DNA of 64,000 nt from an uncultured bacterium (lineage in GTDB: Bacteria > Planctomycetota > UBA1135), in contig CALFOT010000056.1 in assembly GCA_937919925.1 (NCBI GenBank), forward strand, positions 44,591 to 108,590, written 5' to 3'. The translations under genes were made by a program, and so were the position numbers. The notes beneath the pieces are model-generated. The model had not been told where the DNA came from. It saw nothing but the letters and a program-made list of their open reading frames with translations, and did not search any database. Each line of letters opens with the position of its first letter. Position 1 is the first letter of the stretch. Below, one piece after another: positions 26,300 to 34,071 of this stretch.

Positions 26300-27697
26300 T
26301 CAGAATTCGCGCAAGTAAAGATTCGCGAACTCTAAGGGCTCACCATGATTTTGCAAGGCAATGCGTCCGCGCTCGGCGACTCCGGGCAGTTGTGCATTTT
26401 TTATTACCGATTTGCCGTTTAAATCGACGCTGAGGCGATCGCCAATCAGAGTGATATGAAAACGGTTCCACTGGCCGAGTGGAGCATCTGCATTTTCACT
26501 TGGAGTCACTGCGGCGCGTACCTCTGCACTCATGCTGGGGTCGGTGCGGTAGCCGTAGACTTCACCGGAACCAACTGGCCAACACCAAATATTCACTTGG
26601 CTTTTGGAGGAGCCGCGTAGGTAGATGCCGCTATCGCCACATTCCTCTACTTCCACGCTGAGTGGCTGGCCTTGTGGATCGAGCGCTTGGTTGCCATCGG
26701 CAAGAATGACCGGCAGCATGGCCTTATGTGCCTCTCCAGTCCAGCGCCAATCGACCAACATTTCGAAATCTCCGTATTCAGCGAGCGACCATAAATCGGT
26801 AGAGCCGCCATCGTAGTTCAAACGCCAATCCTGAGCCCGCCAATGACCTTGGTGCTCGGGTTGAAAATCCCAGCCATTGAAATCACGGCCGTTATAAAGA
26901 GAGTGATAGCCCAAGTCTTGCTGTGCGATTTGTTGCGGCGCGAGTACTTGCGTAGTGGGCAGTTCCTTGATGCGCATGTTGCGGTAATAGACCTCGCCGC
27001 CTTCGGATTCCAAACAGAGATATCCCTGGCGTGGCTGGATGTCGTAACCGCCAGAAACCTCCTTGCCATTCACCGCGAGTTTGATGGTGCCATCGATGGC
27101 TGTCACGCGGAAGTGATTCCATTCACCCGTGCCGTTGGCGCGACGTTCGCTAGGGAACGAACGCGAGGAGCCATTGGGGGCCGGGCGATCTGGAGTCATG
27201 CTGGCACCATGGATGGGGAAAATATCACCATGACTGGTCCAGTCTGCACTTTCCCAGCCGTCGATAATCTGCACTTCAATTGCGCGAGAAAACGGCACGC
27301 CCCGGGCGGTCAGGGCGTCAGCCCAAACAAAGAAACCAGCGTTGCCGCCGCTGACCATGTGCTTGTATTCGAACTCCGCGATGAAGTTGCCATACATTTT
27401 TTCTGTACGCATCACCCCGGTGGGCTTGCCGTTACAGAAAATCATGTGGTCGGCGGTAACGGTGAACGTGGTATCTGCGCAATTGACATTCACCCAACCG
27501 CTGAGATCTTTGCCGTTGAACAAATCCACAAAACCATCCTCTTGCGTGGCAGGTTTGGACACACAAGCGGTGGCGAACAGGATTGCGCCTATTGCGAAAA
27601 AGGAAAAGGGGGAAGAGATGGACAAGTTTGAGATTACCAAGTACAGGCGTGTAACAAACGCCGCGTGGAGGCCTGTGGATTTTCTGACGGCGAGCAT
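26300..27697 (-). CDS. Lipoprotein with two DUF1080 domains
   Basis: 465 residues from ATG 27697. The lipobox LFATACVSKP makes Cys45 the likely lipidation site; a TTG at 27640 would give a shorter signal peptide and less overlap with the upstream gene, so the start is uncertain. Two DUF1080 / 3-keto-disaccharide hydrolase-like domains follow: the first with FVDLFNGKDLSGWVNV and GEWNHFRVTAIDG, the second with YHSLYNGRDFNGWDF and GQWNRFHITLIGD. This family is greatly expanded in planctomycetes and includes enzymes acting on 3-keto-glycosides. It overlaps the sugar isomerase-like gene, suggesting a joint role in sugar catabolism. Confidence 0.78.
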   Translation of the reverse strand: MLAVRKSTGLHAAFVTRLYLVISNLSISSPFSFFAIGAILFATACVSKPATQEDGFVDLFNGKDLSGWVNVNCADTTFTVTADHMIFCNGKPTGVMRTEKMYGNFIAEFEYKHMVSGGNAGFFVWADALTARGVPFSRAIEVQIIDGWESADWTSHGDIFPIHGASMTPDRPAPNGSSRSFPSERRANGTGEWNHFRVTAIDGTIKLAVNGKEVSGGYDIQPRQGYLCLESEGGEVYYRNMRIKELPTTQVLAPQQIAQQDLGYHSLYNGRDFNGWDFQPEHQGHWRAQDWRLNYDGGSTDLWSLAEYGDFEMLVDWRWTGEAHKAMLPVILADGNQALDPQGQPLSVEVEECGDSGIYLRGSSKSQVNIWCWPVGSGEVYGYRTDPSMSAEVRAAVTPSENADAPLGQWNRFHITLIGDRLSVDLNGKSVIKNAQLPGVAERGRIALQNHGEPLEFANLYLREF

Positions 27698-28542
27698 TCT
27701 GCGCCGACAGGTTTGCGGTAGCCGAGTTCCCAGGCTTCGCGTAGGACCCGCGCAAAATTCACTTCGCCGGTGCCTGGTTCTTGACGGCCTGGATGATCGG
27801 CAACTTGTAGATACCCGATTTGCTCAATGCCTTCACGCAGGTGCCCGCATAAATCGCCTTCGGAAATCTGCATGTGGTATAAATCCCAGTTGATTTTTAC
27901 CATGGGGCTATTCACTTCTTGGCAAATGCGAATTGCAGGAGGGCTGCCGTAGAGGCAATGCCCTTTATGGTCGCGGCGGATGTTCATCGCTTCCAAAATC
28001 ATCATGACGCCATATTCTTCGGCAATCGGTGCGGCAAGTTTGAGGCCGGTGATGATGTGATCGTGCATTTGTGGTTGCGTCATTCCTGGCTGATCGTTGC
28101 CACCAACGATGGTCATCATGGGGCAATCAATCTGCTTGGCGAACTCGCAGGAGGCCTGGACTTCTTTGACGAAAGCACTGTGATTTTGCGGATCATTCAT
28201 GCCCGGAACAAAACCCCAGGCGGTGAATTGGGTGGGCTTCATGCCCGTTTCTGCCATCGCCATTTGAATAGCTTGGAGGTCTTTATTGCGCCACGGCCAG
28301 AACTCGAAGTACTTGTAGCCGAGCGCCGCGGCTTGCCGAATGCGATCCTCGAAAGCTTGGCCGCCAAGCCACATCTCCAGATTTAACGCGAAGCTCGTTT
28401 TGGAGGCAGCGTGCAGGGCAGGAAGGTCCTCGCTTGGATCTTGTTCAGGCGCGGAAACATGAGCGGTTAAGCCACCGGGTAAAGTTGCAGCGGCGAGAGC
28501 ACCTGCAGAAGTGCGGAGGAAAGTGCGACGGGAGGAAGGCAT
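27634..28542 (-). CDS. Tat-exported TIM-barrel protein, hydroxypyruvate isomerase-like
   Basis: 302 residues from ATG 28542. The N-terminus is a twin-arginine signal (SSRRTFLRTSAGALAAATLPGG), so the folded protein is exported. The rest is an AP endonuclease family 2 (xylose isomerase-like) barrel of the hydroxypyruvate isomerase type: metal-ligand segments MMILEAMN (Glu), VKINWDLYHMQISEGD (Asp/His), VADHPGRQEPGTGEVNF (His) and GAECSPSE (Glu). The pattern LEAMN and GYLQVADHPGR is close to Hyi-like proteins. It lies between nagB and the DUF1080 lipoprotein on the same strand. The substrate is unproven. Confidence 0.8.
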   Translation of the reverse strand: MPSSRRTFLRTSAGALAAATLPGGLTAHVSAPEQDPSEDLPALHAASKTSFALNLEMWLGGQAFEDRIRQAAALGYKYFEFWPWRNKDLQAIQMAMAETGMKPTQFTAWGFVPGMNDPQNHSAFVKEVQASCEFAKQIDCPMMTIVGGNDQPGMTQPQMHDHIITGLKLAAPIAEEYGVMMILEAMNIRRDHKGHCLYGSPPAIRICQEVNSPMVKINWDLYHMQISEGDLCGHLREGIEQIGYLQVADHPGRQEPGTGEVNFARVLREAWELGYRKPVGAECSPSENPQASTRRLLHACTW

Positions 28543-28546
28543 GAAA

Positions 28547-29293
28547 TTAGGATAGCGTGCGACCGCCGTTTTGCAGAGCCGTTGCCGCGGCTTCATCGAG
28601 CACCCAAATCACATTGGAGTGTGCGCGCAACAGAGACGCCGGCGTGTGGATGCTGCGCGGCTCCTCAAGTGCCCGCCTTACGGATTCCGCTTTCTCTATT
28701 CCGCAAGCCATCACGATGATTTTTTTCGCACTCATAATCGTTTGAATGCCGACAGTAAGCCCCGCCTTCGGGGCGTCGTTCCCCTGCGGGAAGCCGGGAC
28801 GTTGACGCGTGCTGGCTGCAAGTTGCACCAAGCGCGTTACGGAATTCGCCGCAGTGCCGGGCTCATTAAAAGCAATATGTCCATTCACGCCGATGCCGAG
28901 CAAGCACCAATCCACGCCCCCGGCAGCAACCATTGCTTGTTCATAAGCAAGGCAATGGGATGCAATTTCATCCGTTGAAACGGTGCCGTCAAGAAAGGCG
29001 ATGGCAGCAGGGGGCAAGTCGCTGTGCTGGAATAATTCATTCTCCATGAAGTGACGGAAAGAAAGCGGGCTGTCGGCGCGGCAGGGCCAGTACTCATCGA
29101 GATTGAAAGTCTGGCAGTGCGCCATGTGCAAGGTGCCGGCGGCGAACCGTGCGCGCAACAGTGCATACAGCGGTTGCGGGGTGGATCCCGTTGGCAACAG
29201 CAACACTGGGGCGGCGACTTGAGCCAACAACTCATCCAGCTGCACGGCAACCAAATGCGCAGCGGCAACGGGGTTTCGAGTCACATGCAACAT
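28547..29293 (-). CDS. nagB: Glucosamine-6-phosphate deaminase
   Basis: Cytoplasmic enzyme converting glucosamine-6-phosphate to fructose-6-phosphate and ammonia. 248 residues, near the family norm. Signatures: LLLPTGSTPQPLYALLR (phosphate loop), FNLDEYW (catalytic Asp), LLGIGVNGHIAFNEPG (catalytic His), and KAESVRRALEEP. The start ATG 29293 has a TACTAT box ending 5 bases upstream (29299-29304). Together with the M60 mucinase-like gene it fits use of amino sugars, though other 6-phosphogluconolactonase-like specificities are possible. Confidence 0.9.
   Translation of the reverse strand: MLHVTRNPVAAAHLVAVQLDELLAQVAAPVLLLPTGSTPQPLYALLRARFAAGTLHMAHCQTFNLDEYWPCRADSPLSFRHFMENELFQHSDLPPAAIAFLDGTVSTDEIASHCLAYEQAMVAAGGVDWCLLGIGVNGHIAFNEPGTAANSVTRLVQLAASTRQRPGFPQGNDAPKAGLTVGIQTIMSAKKIIVMACGIEKAESVRRALEEPRSIHTPASLLRAHSNVIWVLDEAAATALQNGGRTLS
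28549..28554 (-). promoter_or_regulatory. TATCCT -10-like box of the TIM-barrel gene
   Basis: On the minus strand TATCCT ends 6 bases before ATG 28542. It lies in the last codons of nagB, so the TIM-barrel gene may have its own promoter in addition to read-through from nagB. Confidence 0.4.
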
Positions 29294-29368
29294 CGGCGAT
29301 AGTATGGCAAAGGGAGGTTGCCGTTACGATAGACGGACCCGCCAATCCCGCTTGACGGCCAGCTCACC

Positions 29369-30586
29369 ATGTTGCAACCACTGTTCGGAATCGCGGTATT
29401 ACTCGCCCTGGCTTTCGCACTGAGCACCAATCGCCGTGCGGTGCGTTGGCGCCCCGTGGCGGTGGGTTTAATTTTGCAGTGGCTGTTGGCCTTTTTGGTT
29501 TTGAAAACTAGCGCGGGTTTAGTTTTTTTCGACGGCGCGCAACGCTTTTTTCGCGGCCTGATTGATATGAGTAAAGAGGCTGGACGTACGGTACTTGGCG
29601 ATACTGTGCTTGGCTTTGACGATCAACCGGCGGTGTTTGGTGCCGTTGTTCTAGTCACGGTGATCTTTTTTAGCTCCACTTTTTCGGTGCTGCATCACGT
29701 TGGCATGGTACGTTTGTTGGTTGGCGGCATGGCGCGCATCATGGCCAAGTTGATGGGGACATCTGGTTCCGAATCCATCGTTGCCGCCGCCAATATTTTT
29801 GTCGGGCAAACCGAAGCACCACTCCTAGTACGTCCTTATCTGGCCACGATGACGCGTAGCGAACTGGGCGCCATCATGACGGTTGGATTCGCTACCGTGG
29901 CCGGCGGGGTGTTCGCGATTTATGTCGAGATGATGACCGACATCGTGCCGAATGTTGCCGGGCATTTGCTTGCAGCCACGGTGATGTCGGCACCGATGGG
30001 CTTGGCCATTGCAAAAATCGTGTTCCCGGAAACCGAGTTATCGGAAACCATGGGCAAAGATGCGATTCAGCCGAAATCGGAATACGTCAACGTAATTGAT
30101 GCCGCAAGCAGTGGCGCCGCCGATGGTTTGAAATTGGCGCTCAACATTCTTGCCATGGTGATTGCTTTCATCGGCTTATTGGCGGTGATCAACTGGATAT
30201 TCAGTTTGGCTTCCGAACAACTCACGTTGCAAAATATTCTTGGCACGCTTTTTTCACCGATTGCGTGGTTGCTCGGTGTGCCTGCGGCGGAAGCGGGTGC
30301 CGTCGGCAAGTTGCTCGGCACCAAAATGGCGGTCAATGAATATGTAGGTTTTTTGGAGCTTGGCAAACTGCAGGAGGCGGGCCTGAGTGATCGCTCGCGG
30401 GTGATTGCAAGTTACGCTTTATGCGGTTTTTCGAACTTCTCCAGCATTGCGATTCAAATCGGCGGCTTAGGTACGATTGCACCTGGGCGCAGAAAAGATC
30501 TCGCCCAACTTGGCTTACGCGCGATGTTGGCTGGAAGCCTTGCAAGTTACTGCACTGCAGCCACCGCGGCGATGTTTCTTAGTTAA
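29369..30586 (+). CDS. NupC-type concentrative nucleoside transporter
   Basis: Inner-membrane cation-coupled nucleoside importer of the CNT family, 405 residues with about ten helices. Conserved segments are GANIFVGQTEAPLLVRPYL-type sequence (here NIFVGQTEAPLLV), FATVAGGVFAIYV, the helix-breaking GTKMAVNEYVGFLEL, and YALCGFSNFSSIAIQIGGLG. These carry the nucleoside and sodium-binding Q-T-E and N-E-x-V/F motifs of the family. The purine nucleoside phosphorylase at 39843 could act on the imported nucleosides. The 3' end overlaps the convergent permease gene by 8 bases. Confidence 0.92.
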   Translation: MLQPLFGIAVLLALAFALSTNRRAVRWRPVAVGLILQWLLAFLVLKTSAGLVFFDGAQRFFRGLIDMSKEAGRTVLGDTVLGFDDQPAVFGAVVLVTVIFFSSTFSVLHHVGMVRLLVGGMARIMAKLMGTSGSESIVAAANIFVGQTEAPLLVRPYLATMTRSELGAIMTVGFATVAGGVFAIYVEMMTDIVPNVAGHLLAATVMSAPMGLAIAKIVFPETELSETMGKDAIQPKSEYVNVIDAASSGAADGLKLALNILAMVIAFIGLLAVINWIFSLASEQLTLQNILGTLFSPIAWLLGVPAAEAGAVGKLLGTKMAVNEYVGFLELGKLQEAGLSDRSRVIASYALCGFSNFSSIAIQIGGLGTIAPGRRKDLAQLGLRAMLAGSLASYCTAATAAMFLS

Positions 30587-31661
30587 CCCGGAAGCGCGGC
30601 AGCACCCACAAGCGCCAAGCGTGGAACAAAAGTAGCCCCGAGAGTATCAAACCGCCGGCGGTGGCTACCCAACCATGATCCATTGTGTGGACATGCGGGA
30701 TTACGCTGCTTAAATCAACCTTCATGGTTGCGTACAACAGATTGACCAACCAACCCAAGGTGAGCGAAACCACCACCAACACAATCAGGTAAACACGGAG
30801 TACTGCCGTGCCGAGGAAGTTCCGCACCACCAACATCGTGGTGATGTTGGTGGCCGGCCCGGCAAGCAAGAGCACCAGGGCAGCACCCGGATCCAAACCT
30901 TTTAGCACCAATGCAGCAGCTACCGGGGTACTGGCAGTGGCGCAAATATACATGGGCATGGACAACACCAGCATCATCAACATCGCCAAGAAACCACTCG
31001 GGATGGTTTCGCCAAAGAAGTTTTCAGGCACGATCACAGTGATGAGCCCAGAGAGCAAAAAGCCGAGCAGGAACCAAGGTGTGAGGTCCGCCATCAATTT
31101 GCCAAAGGAGAAGCGCAGCGACGCCAGCAGCTGATGACGAAGCGGTGGTTTGGCAGCAAGATTGGCTGCCGCGGTTTGTTGGCTCATGCAGCACTCAGGC
31201 TTGGCCTCAGGCTGCGCATCTTGTTCCACGCCTTTGTTATCCGCTTCAGCGAGCACCAAACGGTTGACCATCGTGCCGGAAATGACGGCTGTAATCACCG
31301 CAGCAAGCGGGCGGAGCACGGTCATCAGTGGATCAAAGAGTGCCCAAGTAATGCCAATCGAATCCACTCCTGTTTCCGGTGTGGCGATCAAAAATGCAGT
31401 GGTGGCACCTTTACTAGCACCCGCATCACGCAAACCCGCAGCAGTGGGGATCACGGAGCAGGAACACAGGGGTAGGGGTGCCCCAAATAAGGACGCCTTC
31501 AACACCGACCGGAAATTGTTCTGGCCAAAGTGGCGAAAAACCTTGTCTTGCGGAATGAAGATTTTCAGGATTCCGGCAATCAAAAAACCGAGTAGGAGCC
31601 ATGGCCCAGACTCCGCCAAAATCCCCCAGATCGCCGCCCACCACTCGAGAAGAAACTCCAT
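30579..31661 (-). CDS. SO_0444-type permease (Cu/Zn efflux or ArsP-like)
   Basis: Polytopic membrane protein, 360 residues with about eight to ten helices, of the DUF318/ArsP permease superfamily. The SO_0444 signature is clear: FGAPLPLCSCSVIPTAAGLRDAGASKGATTAFLIATPETGVDSI. A cytoplasmic loop carries ECC (about residue 155), a possible metal contact, and the second half repeats a related fold (PMYICATASTPVAAALVLKGLDPGAALVLLLAGP). The family is named for copper/zinc efflux, but evidence for substrate is limited. It is followed directly upstream on the same strand by a ZIP transporter, so the pair is probably an operon. Confidence 0.82.
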   Translation of the reverse strand: MEFLLEWWAAIWGILAESGPWLLLGFLIAGILKIFIPQDKVFRHFGQNNFRSVLKASLFGAPLPLCSCSVIPTAAGLRDAGASKGATTAFLIATPETGVDSIGITWALFDPLMTVLRPLAAVITAVISGTMVNRLVLAEADNKGVEQDAQPEAKPECCMSQQTAAANLAAKPPLRHQLLASLRFSFGKLMADLTPWFLLGFLLSGLITVIVPENFFGETIPSGFLAMLMMLVLSMPMYICATASTPVAAALVLKGLDPGAALVLLLAGPATNITTMLVVRNFLGTAVLRVYLIVLVVVSLTLGWLVNLLYATMKVDLSSVIPHVHTMDHGWVATAGGLILSGLLLFHAWRLWVLPRFRVN

Positions 31662-32480
31662 TTAGCTTTCCAAGAAGTGCACGCCGGCCATCAAGCCGAT
31701 GCCAATGATGAGGAACAGAATTTTCACCGCAATGTCTTCCTTGTGGTGAAAAACTTCCGGGAGTAACTCGGTAAGGCATACAAATAAGAAGGTGCCGGCT
31801 GCCAGGGCTAGGGCAATCGCCAAGCCAGTGGCGCCAATGGAAGAAAACAGTGCCGCGCCTGCCCACACGCCCAATGGCGTGAATAAGGCGAAGGTAATCA
31901 ACAATTGCAAAATGCGTTTGCGCGGGAACTGCGCCAACTGAAAGACCGACATCAACGAGAAGGATTCGAAGGCTTTGTGCGCCACGATTGCCAGGAACAC
32001 CGGGCCGGCTAATTCACTGGAACCAGAACTGATGGCCGCCAGACCCACGCCAGTGGTTAAGGCATGCACCGATAAGCCAACCATGGAGGCGTAGCCTACT
32101 GCCCGGTGGCGGTGGAGTTCGTCGTGATCATGGGTGCGGAAAACCAGCGATTCCAATAGGTAAACCGCGAGCACGCCGAGCAGCACGAAAGTCCACATGA
32201 ATATCTGGCCATCGCTGCTGTGCGCTTGATCGCCAAGACCGTTGCCGAACGGTGGCGCTGCAGAAGGCAGAGCAGGCAGCATGTGCAAGAATACCGCGCC
32301 AAGAAAAATGCCGGTGGAGAGAGCTAGGGCATTGTGTAACCGGCGGTCCGTCCACTGCGTGAGCAGCGGCAACAATCCACCCGCTAGGCCAACCAACAAA
32401 ATCACCAAACCCTGCATAGGCAGGTTCAAGATGGGGCTGGAGGTAATCGTTACAGCCGGCAGGGCGAGGAGCAAATGCAT
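31662..32480 (-). CDS. ZIP family divalent metal transporter
   Basis: 272-residue membrane protein, eight helices, ZIP (zinc/iron permease) family. A histidine-rich loop THDHDELHRHRA lies between helices III and IV. Metal-site helix segments are SVHALTTGVGLAAI (helix IV, H....G) and AIVAHKAFESFSL (helix V, HK..E), as in the ZIP family, followed by LTELLPEVFHHKED. It ends one base before the start of the SO_0444 permease gene. A TAGAAT box ends 8 bases before its ATG, with an AGGAG between. Confidence 0.88.
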   Translation of the reverse strand: MHLLLALPAVTITSSPILNLPMQGLVILLVGLAGGLLPLLTQWTDRRLHNALALSTGIFLGAVFLHMLPALPSAAPPFGNGLGDQAHSSDGQIFMWTFVLLGVLAVYLLESLVFRTHDHDELHRHRAVGYASMVGLSVHALTTGVGLAAISSGSSELAGPVFLAIVAHKAFESFSLMSVFQLAQFPRKRILQLLITFALFTPLGVWAGAALFSSIGATGLAIALALAAGTFLFVCLTELLPEVFHHKEDIAVKILFLIIGIGLMAGVHFLES

Positions 32481-32509
32481 CCGCTCCTATTCTAAGGTAG
32501 GATGCGCTG

Positions 32510-33217
32510 TTATTCGCTGCCGAATAAGTGGGTTACCGTGATGTGACCATTGCTGGTGCGCAAGCGCAGGGAGCCCAAACCGGTTTCTTGACTGAGGGGT
32601 GGCCCCAAAACCTTAGGTTGGCCATTGGAAGTCTTCATATCTAAACGGCAATCCAAAATACCGTCGCAGCGCACCGCAATCCGCCCGTTGGAAGATTCAC
32701 AGGAACCGTTGCCACTCCAATCGCCGGTGAGTTGCACGGTGACGCGGCCGTTGGAAGTCTCGAGTGCGAAATTTTCACAAGCGCCGGTGAGGCTCAGGCT
32801 ACCATTATTCGAATCTAGCTTGACTGCGAGCCCAGCAGGGATCATCAGCCGACTCAAGCTGCCGCCAGTGTTACTAGAACGGCTCGCTGGCCGAGTAAGA
32901 GAAATCGTGGCTTCATCGCCAGACTCCGTATAGACCCATTCCATTTCAGCTAGCCGCAGCGCTGCATCTTCTTGCGTGTTGGCGCTGGCCCAAATTTTCG
33001 ACGCCCCGCTGATGCGCAATTCTTCGCTTGCCTGATCGCTCTCCACTAGCTCCAAACTGCCGTTGAAAGTTTCAATCGTGAGGCGCTGCACATTGGCTGA
33101 AATCGTGAAGCTCACATCCTGCTCCGCAGACGCCTTCTCTTTCAAATCACCAATATGGATACTGCAGGCAACGCCTAGTGCAGCGATGGTGAGAAACTGT
33201 AAAAAGGAGGTGCGCAT
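32510..33217 (-). CDS. DUF4097-family exported beta-repeat protein (copy 2)
   Basis: 235 residues with a signal peptide or lipoprotein signal (LGVACSI). The mature part is a DUF4097-type right-handed beta structure built of short strands, each with an S/T-S/N-N-G turn: SNNGSLSL, TSNGRVTV, SSNGRIAV, TSNGQPKV, TSNGHITV. The function of the family is unknown (putative adhesin). The start lies 2 bases after the stop of its tandem paralogue at 33220, and the two share the N-terminal FNGSLEL/FNGDISV and ANTQEDAA/GNTQEEAA segments, so they arose by duplication and are cotranscribed. Confidence 0.75.
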   Translation of the reverse strand: MRTSFLQFLTIAALGVACSIHIGDLKEKASAEQDVSFTISANVQRLTIETFNGSLELVESDQASEELRISGASKIWASANTQEDAALRLAEMEWVYTESGDEATISLTRPASRSSNTGGSLSRLMIPAGLAVKLDSNNGSLSLTGACENFALETSNGRVTVQLTGDWSGNGSCESSNGRIAVRCDGILDCRLDMKTSNGQPKVLGPPLSQETGLGSLRLRTSNGHITVTHLFGSE

Positions 33218-33219
33218 GT

Positions 33220-34005
33220 TTAGTTCTTTCCGTGGGTGACGTTGATGTCGGCGTTACTGGTTTCAAGCGACAAGTTGCCCGTGCCGCTTTCCAATAAGGG
33301 ACCGTAAATCCGTGGTTTGCCATTACTGGTGGAAGTACGTAGGGCGCAGTCCATCAGGCCACTGCAGCGTACCGAAATCTTGCCATTCGAAGAGTGAGCG
33401 CTACCAGTACCTGCCCAATCACCATCGAAATCCATGCTGATCGAGCCGTTAGAACTCTGCATTTGGAAATCCTGCGAACGGCCGCGGAACTCAATATTGC
33501 CATTGGAAGTACGCAGGCGCACTTTCCCGTCGGAATGCACATCCAGGTTGCCGTTACTGGACTGTACTAGCACGGTGTGGAAGCCAGCGGCAATCGTGAC
33601 ATTGCCGTTGCTGGTCTTGGCATCGACAGTCCACGCCGCAGGTATGTACAAACGCTGTAAATCGCTGCCGGCGTTGTTGGCGCCGCCATCGGGTTTGGTG
33701 AGATCCAAATGCAAAGTGTTGCCAGACTCGCGGAAGCTCCACTGCATCTGAGCCAGGCGTCGGGCGGCTTCCTCTTGCGTATTGCCGGTGGCATAGCTGC
33801 GAGTTTCGGCGCGTACTTCCAGGCCGCCATCGCTGGGGATTACCGAAATATCGCCGTTGAAGCCATCAATGCTGATATTAGAAATGCTGCTTGAGGCCAG
33901 GAACTGAATGGAACCATCGCGGGTGGCCTTTTCGGTGCCAAAAAAAGTTAGGGAGCAGGAGCCCAGAGCGAGCAGGAGGAGTGTGGCGGGGAGATGCGGG
34001 GTCAT
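33220..34005 (-). CDS. DUF4097-family exported beta-repeat lipoprotein (copy 1)
   Basis: 261 residues; lipobox LLALGSCS gives the lipidated cysteine near residue 17. It has a longer repeat tract than copy 2: TSNGNVTI, SSNGNLDV, TSNGNIEF, SSNGSISM, SSNGKISV, TSNGKPRI, TSNADINV, about every 20-25 residues. This suggests a beta-helix stem. A TAGGCT box (34013-34018) ends 7 bases before the ATG. It is divergent from the M16 peptidase gene. Function is unknown; surface location is inferred from the lipobox. Confidence 0.78.
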   Translation of the reverse strand: MTPHLPATLLLLALGSCSLTFFGTEKATRDGSIQFLASSSISNISIDGFNGDISVIPSDGGLEVRAETRSYATGNTQEEAARRLAQMQWSFRESGNTLHLDLTKPDGGANNAGSDLQRLYIPAAWTVDAKTSNGNVTIAAGFHTVLVQSSNGNLDVHSDGKVRLRTSNGNIEFRGRSQDFQMQSSNGSISMDFDGDWAGTGSAHSSNGKISVRCSGLMDCALRTSTSNGKPRIYGPLLESGTGNLSLETSNADINVTHGKN

Positions 34006-34059
34006 TTCGTTGAGCCTACGGGGCGAGGAGATAAGAGTGGGGAGAATTTAACGCTTCGT

Positions 34060-34065
34060 TAGAAT
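34060..34065 (+). promoter_or_regulatory. TAGAAT -10-like box of the M16 peptidase gene
   Basis: TAGAAT ends 6 bases before ATG 34072, with no Shine-Dalgarno sequence between. The opposite-strand TAGGCT box for the DUF4097 gene lies about 50 bases away, so this is a compact divergent promoter region. Confidence 0.45.
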
Positions 34066-34071
34066 AGCCCC

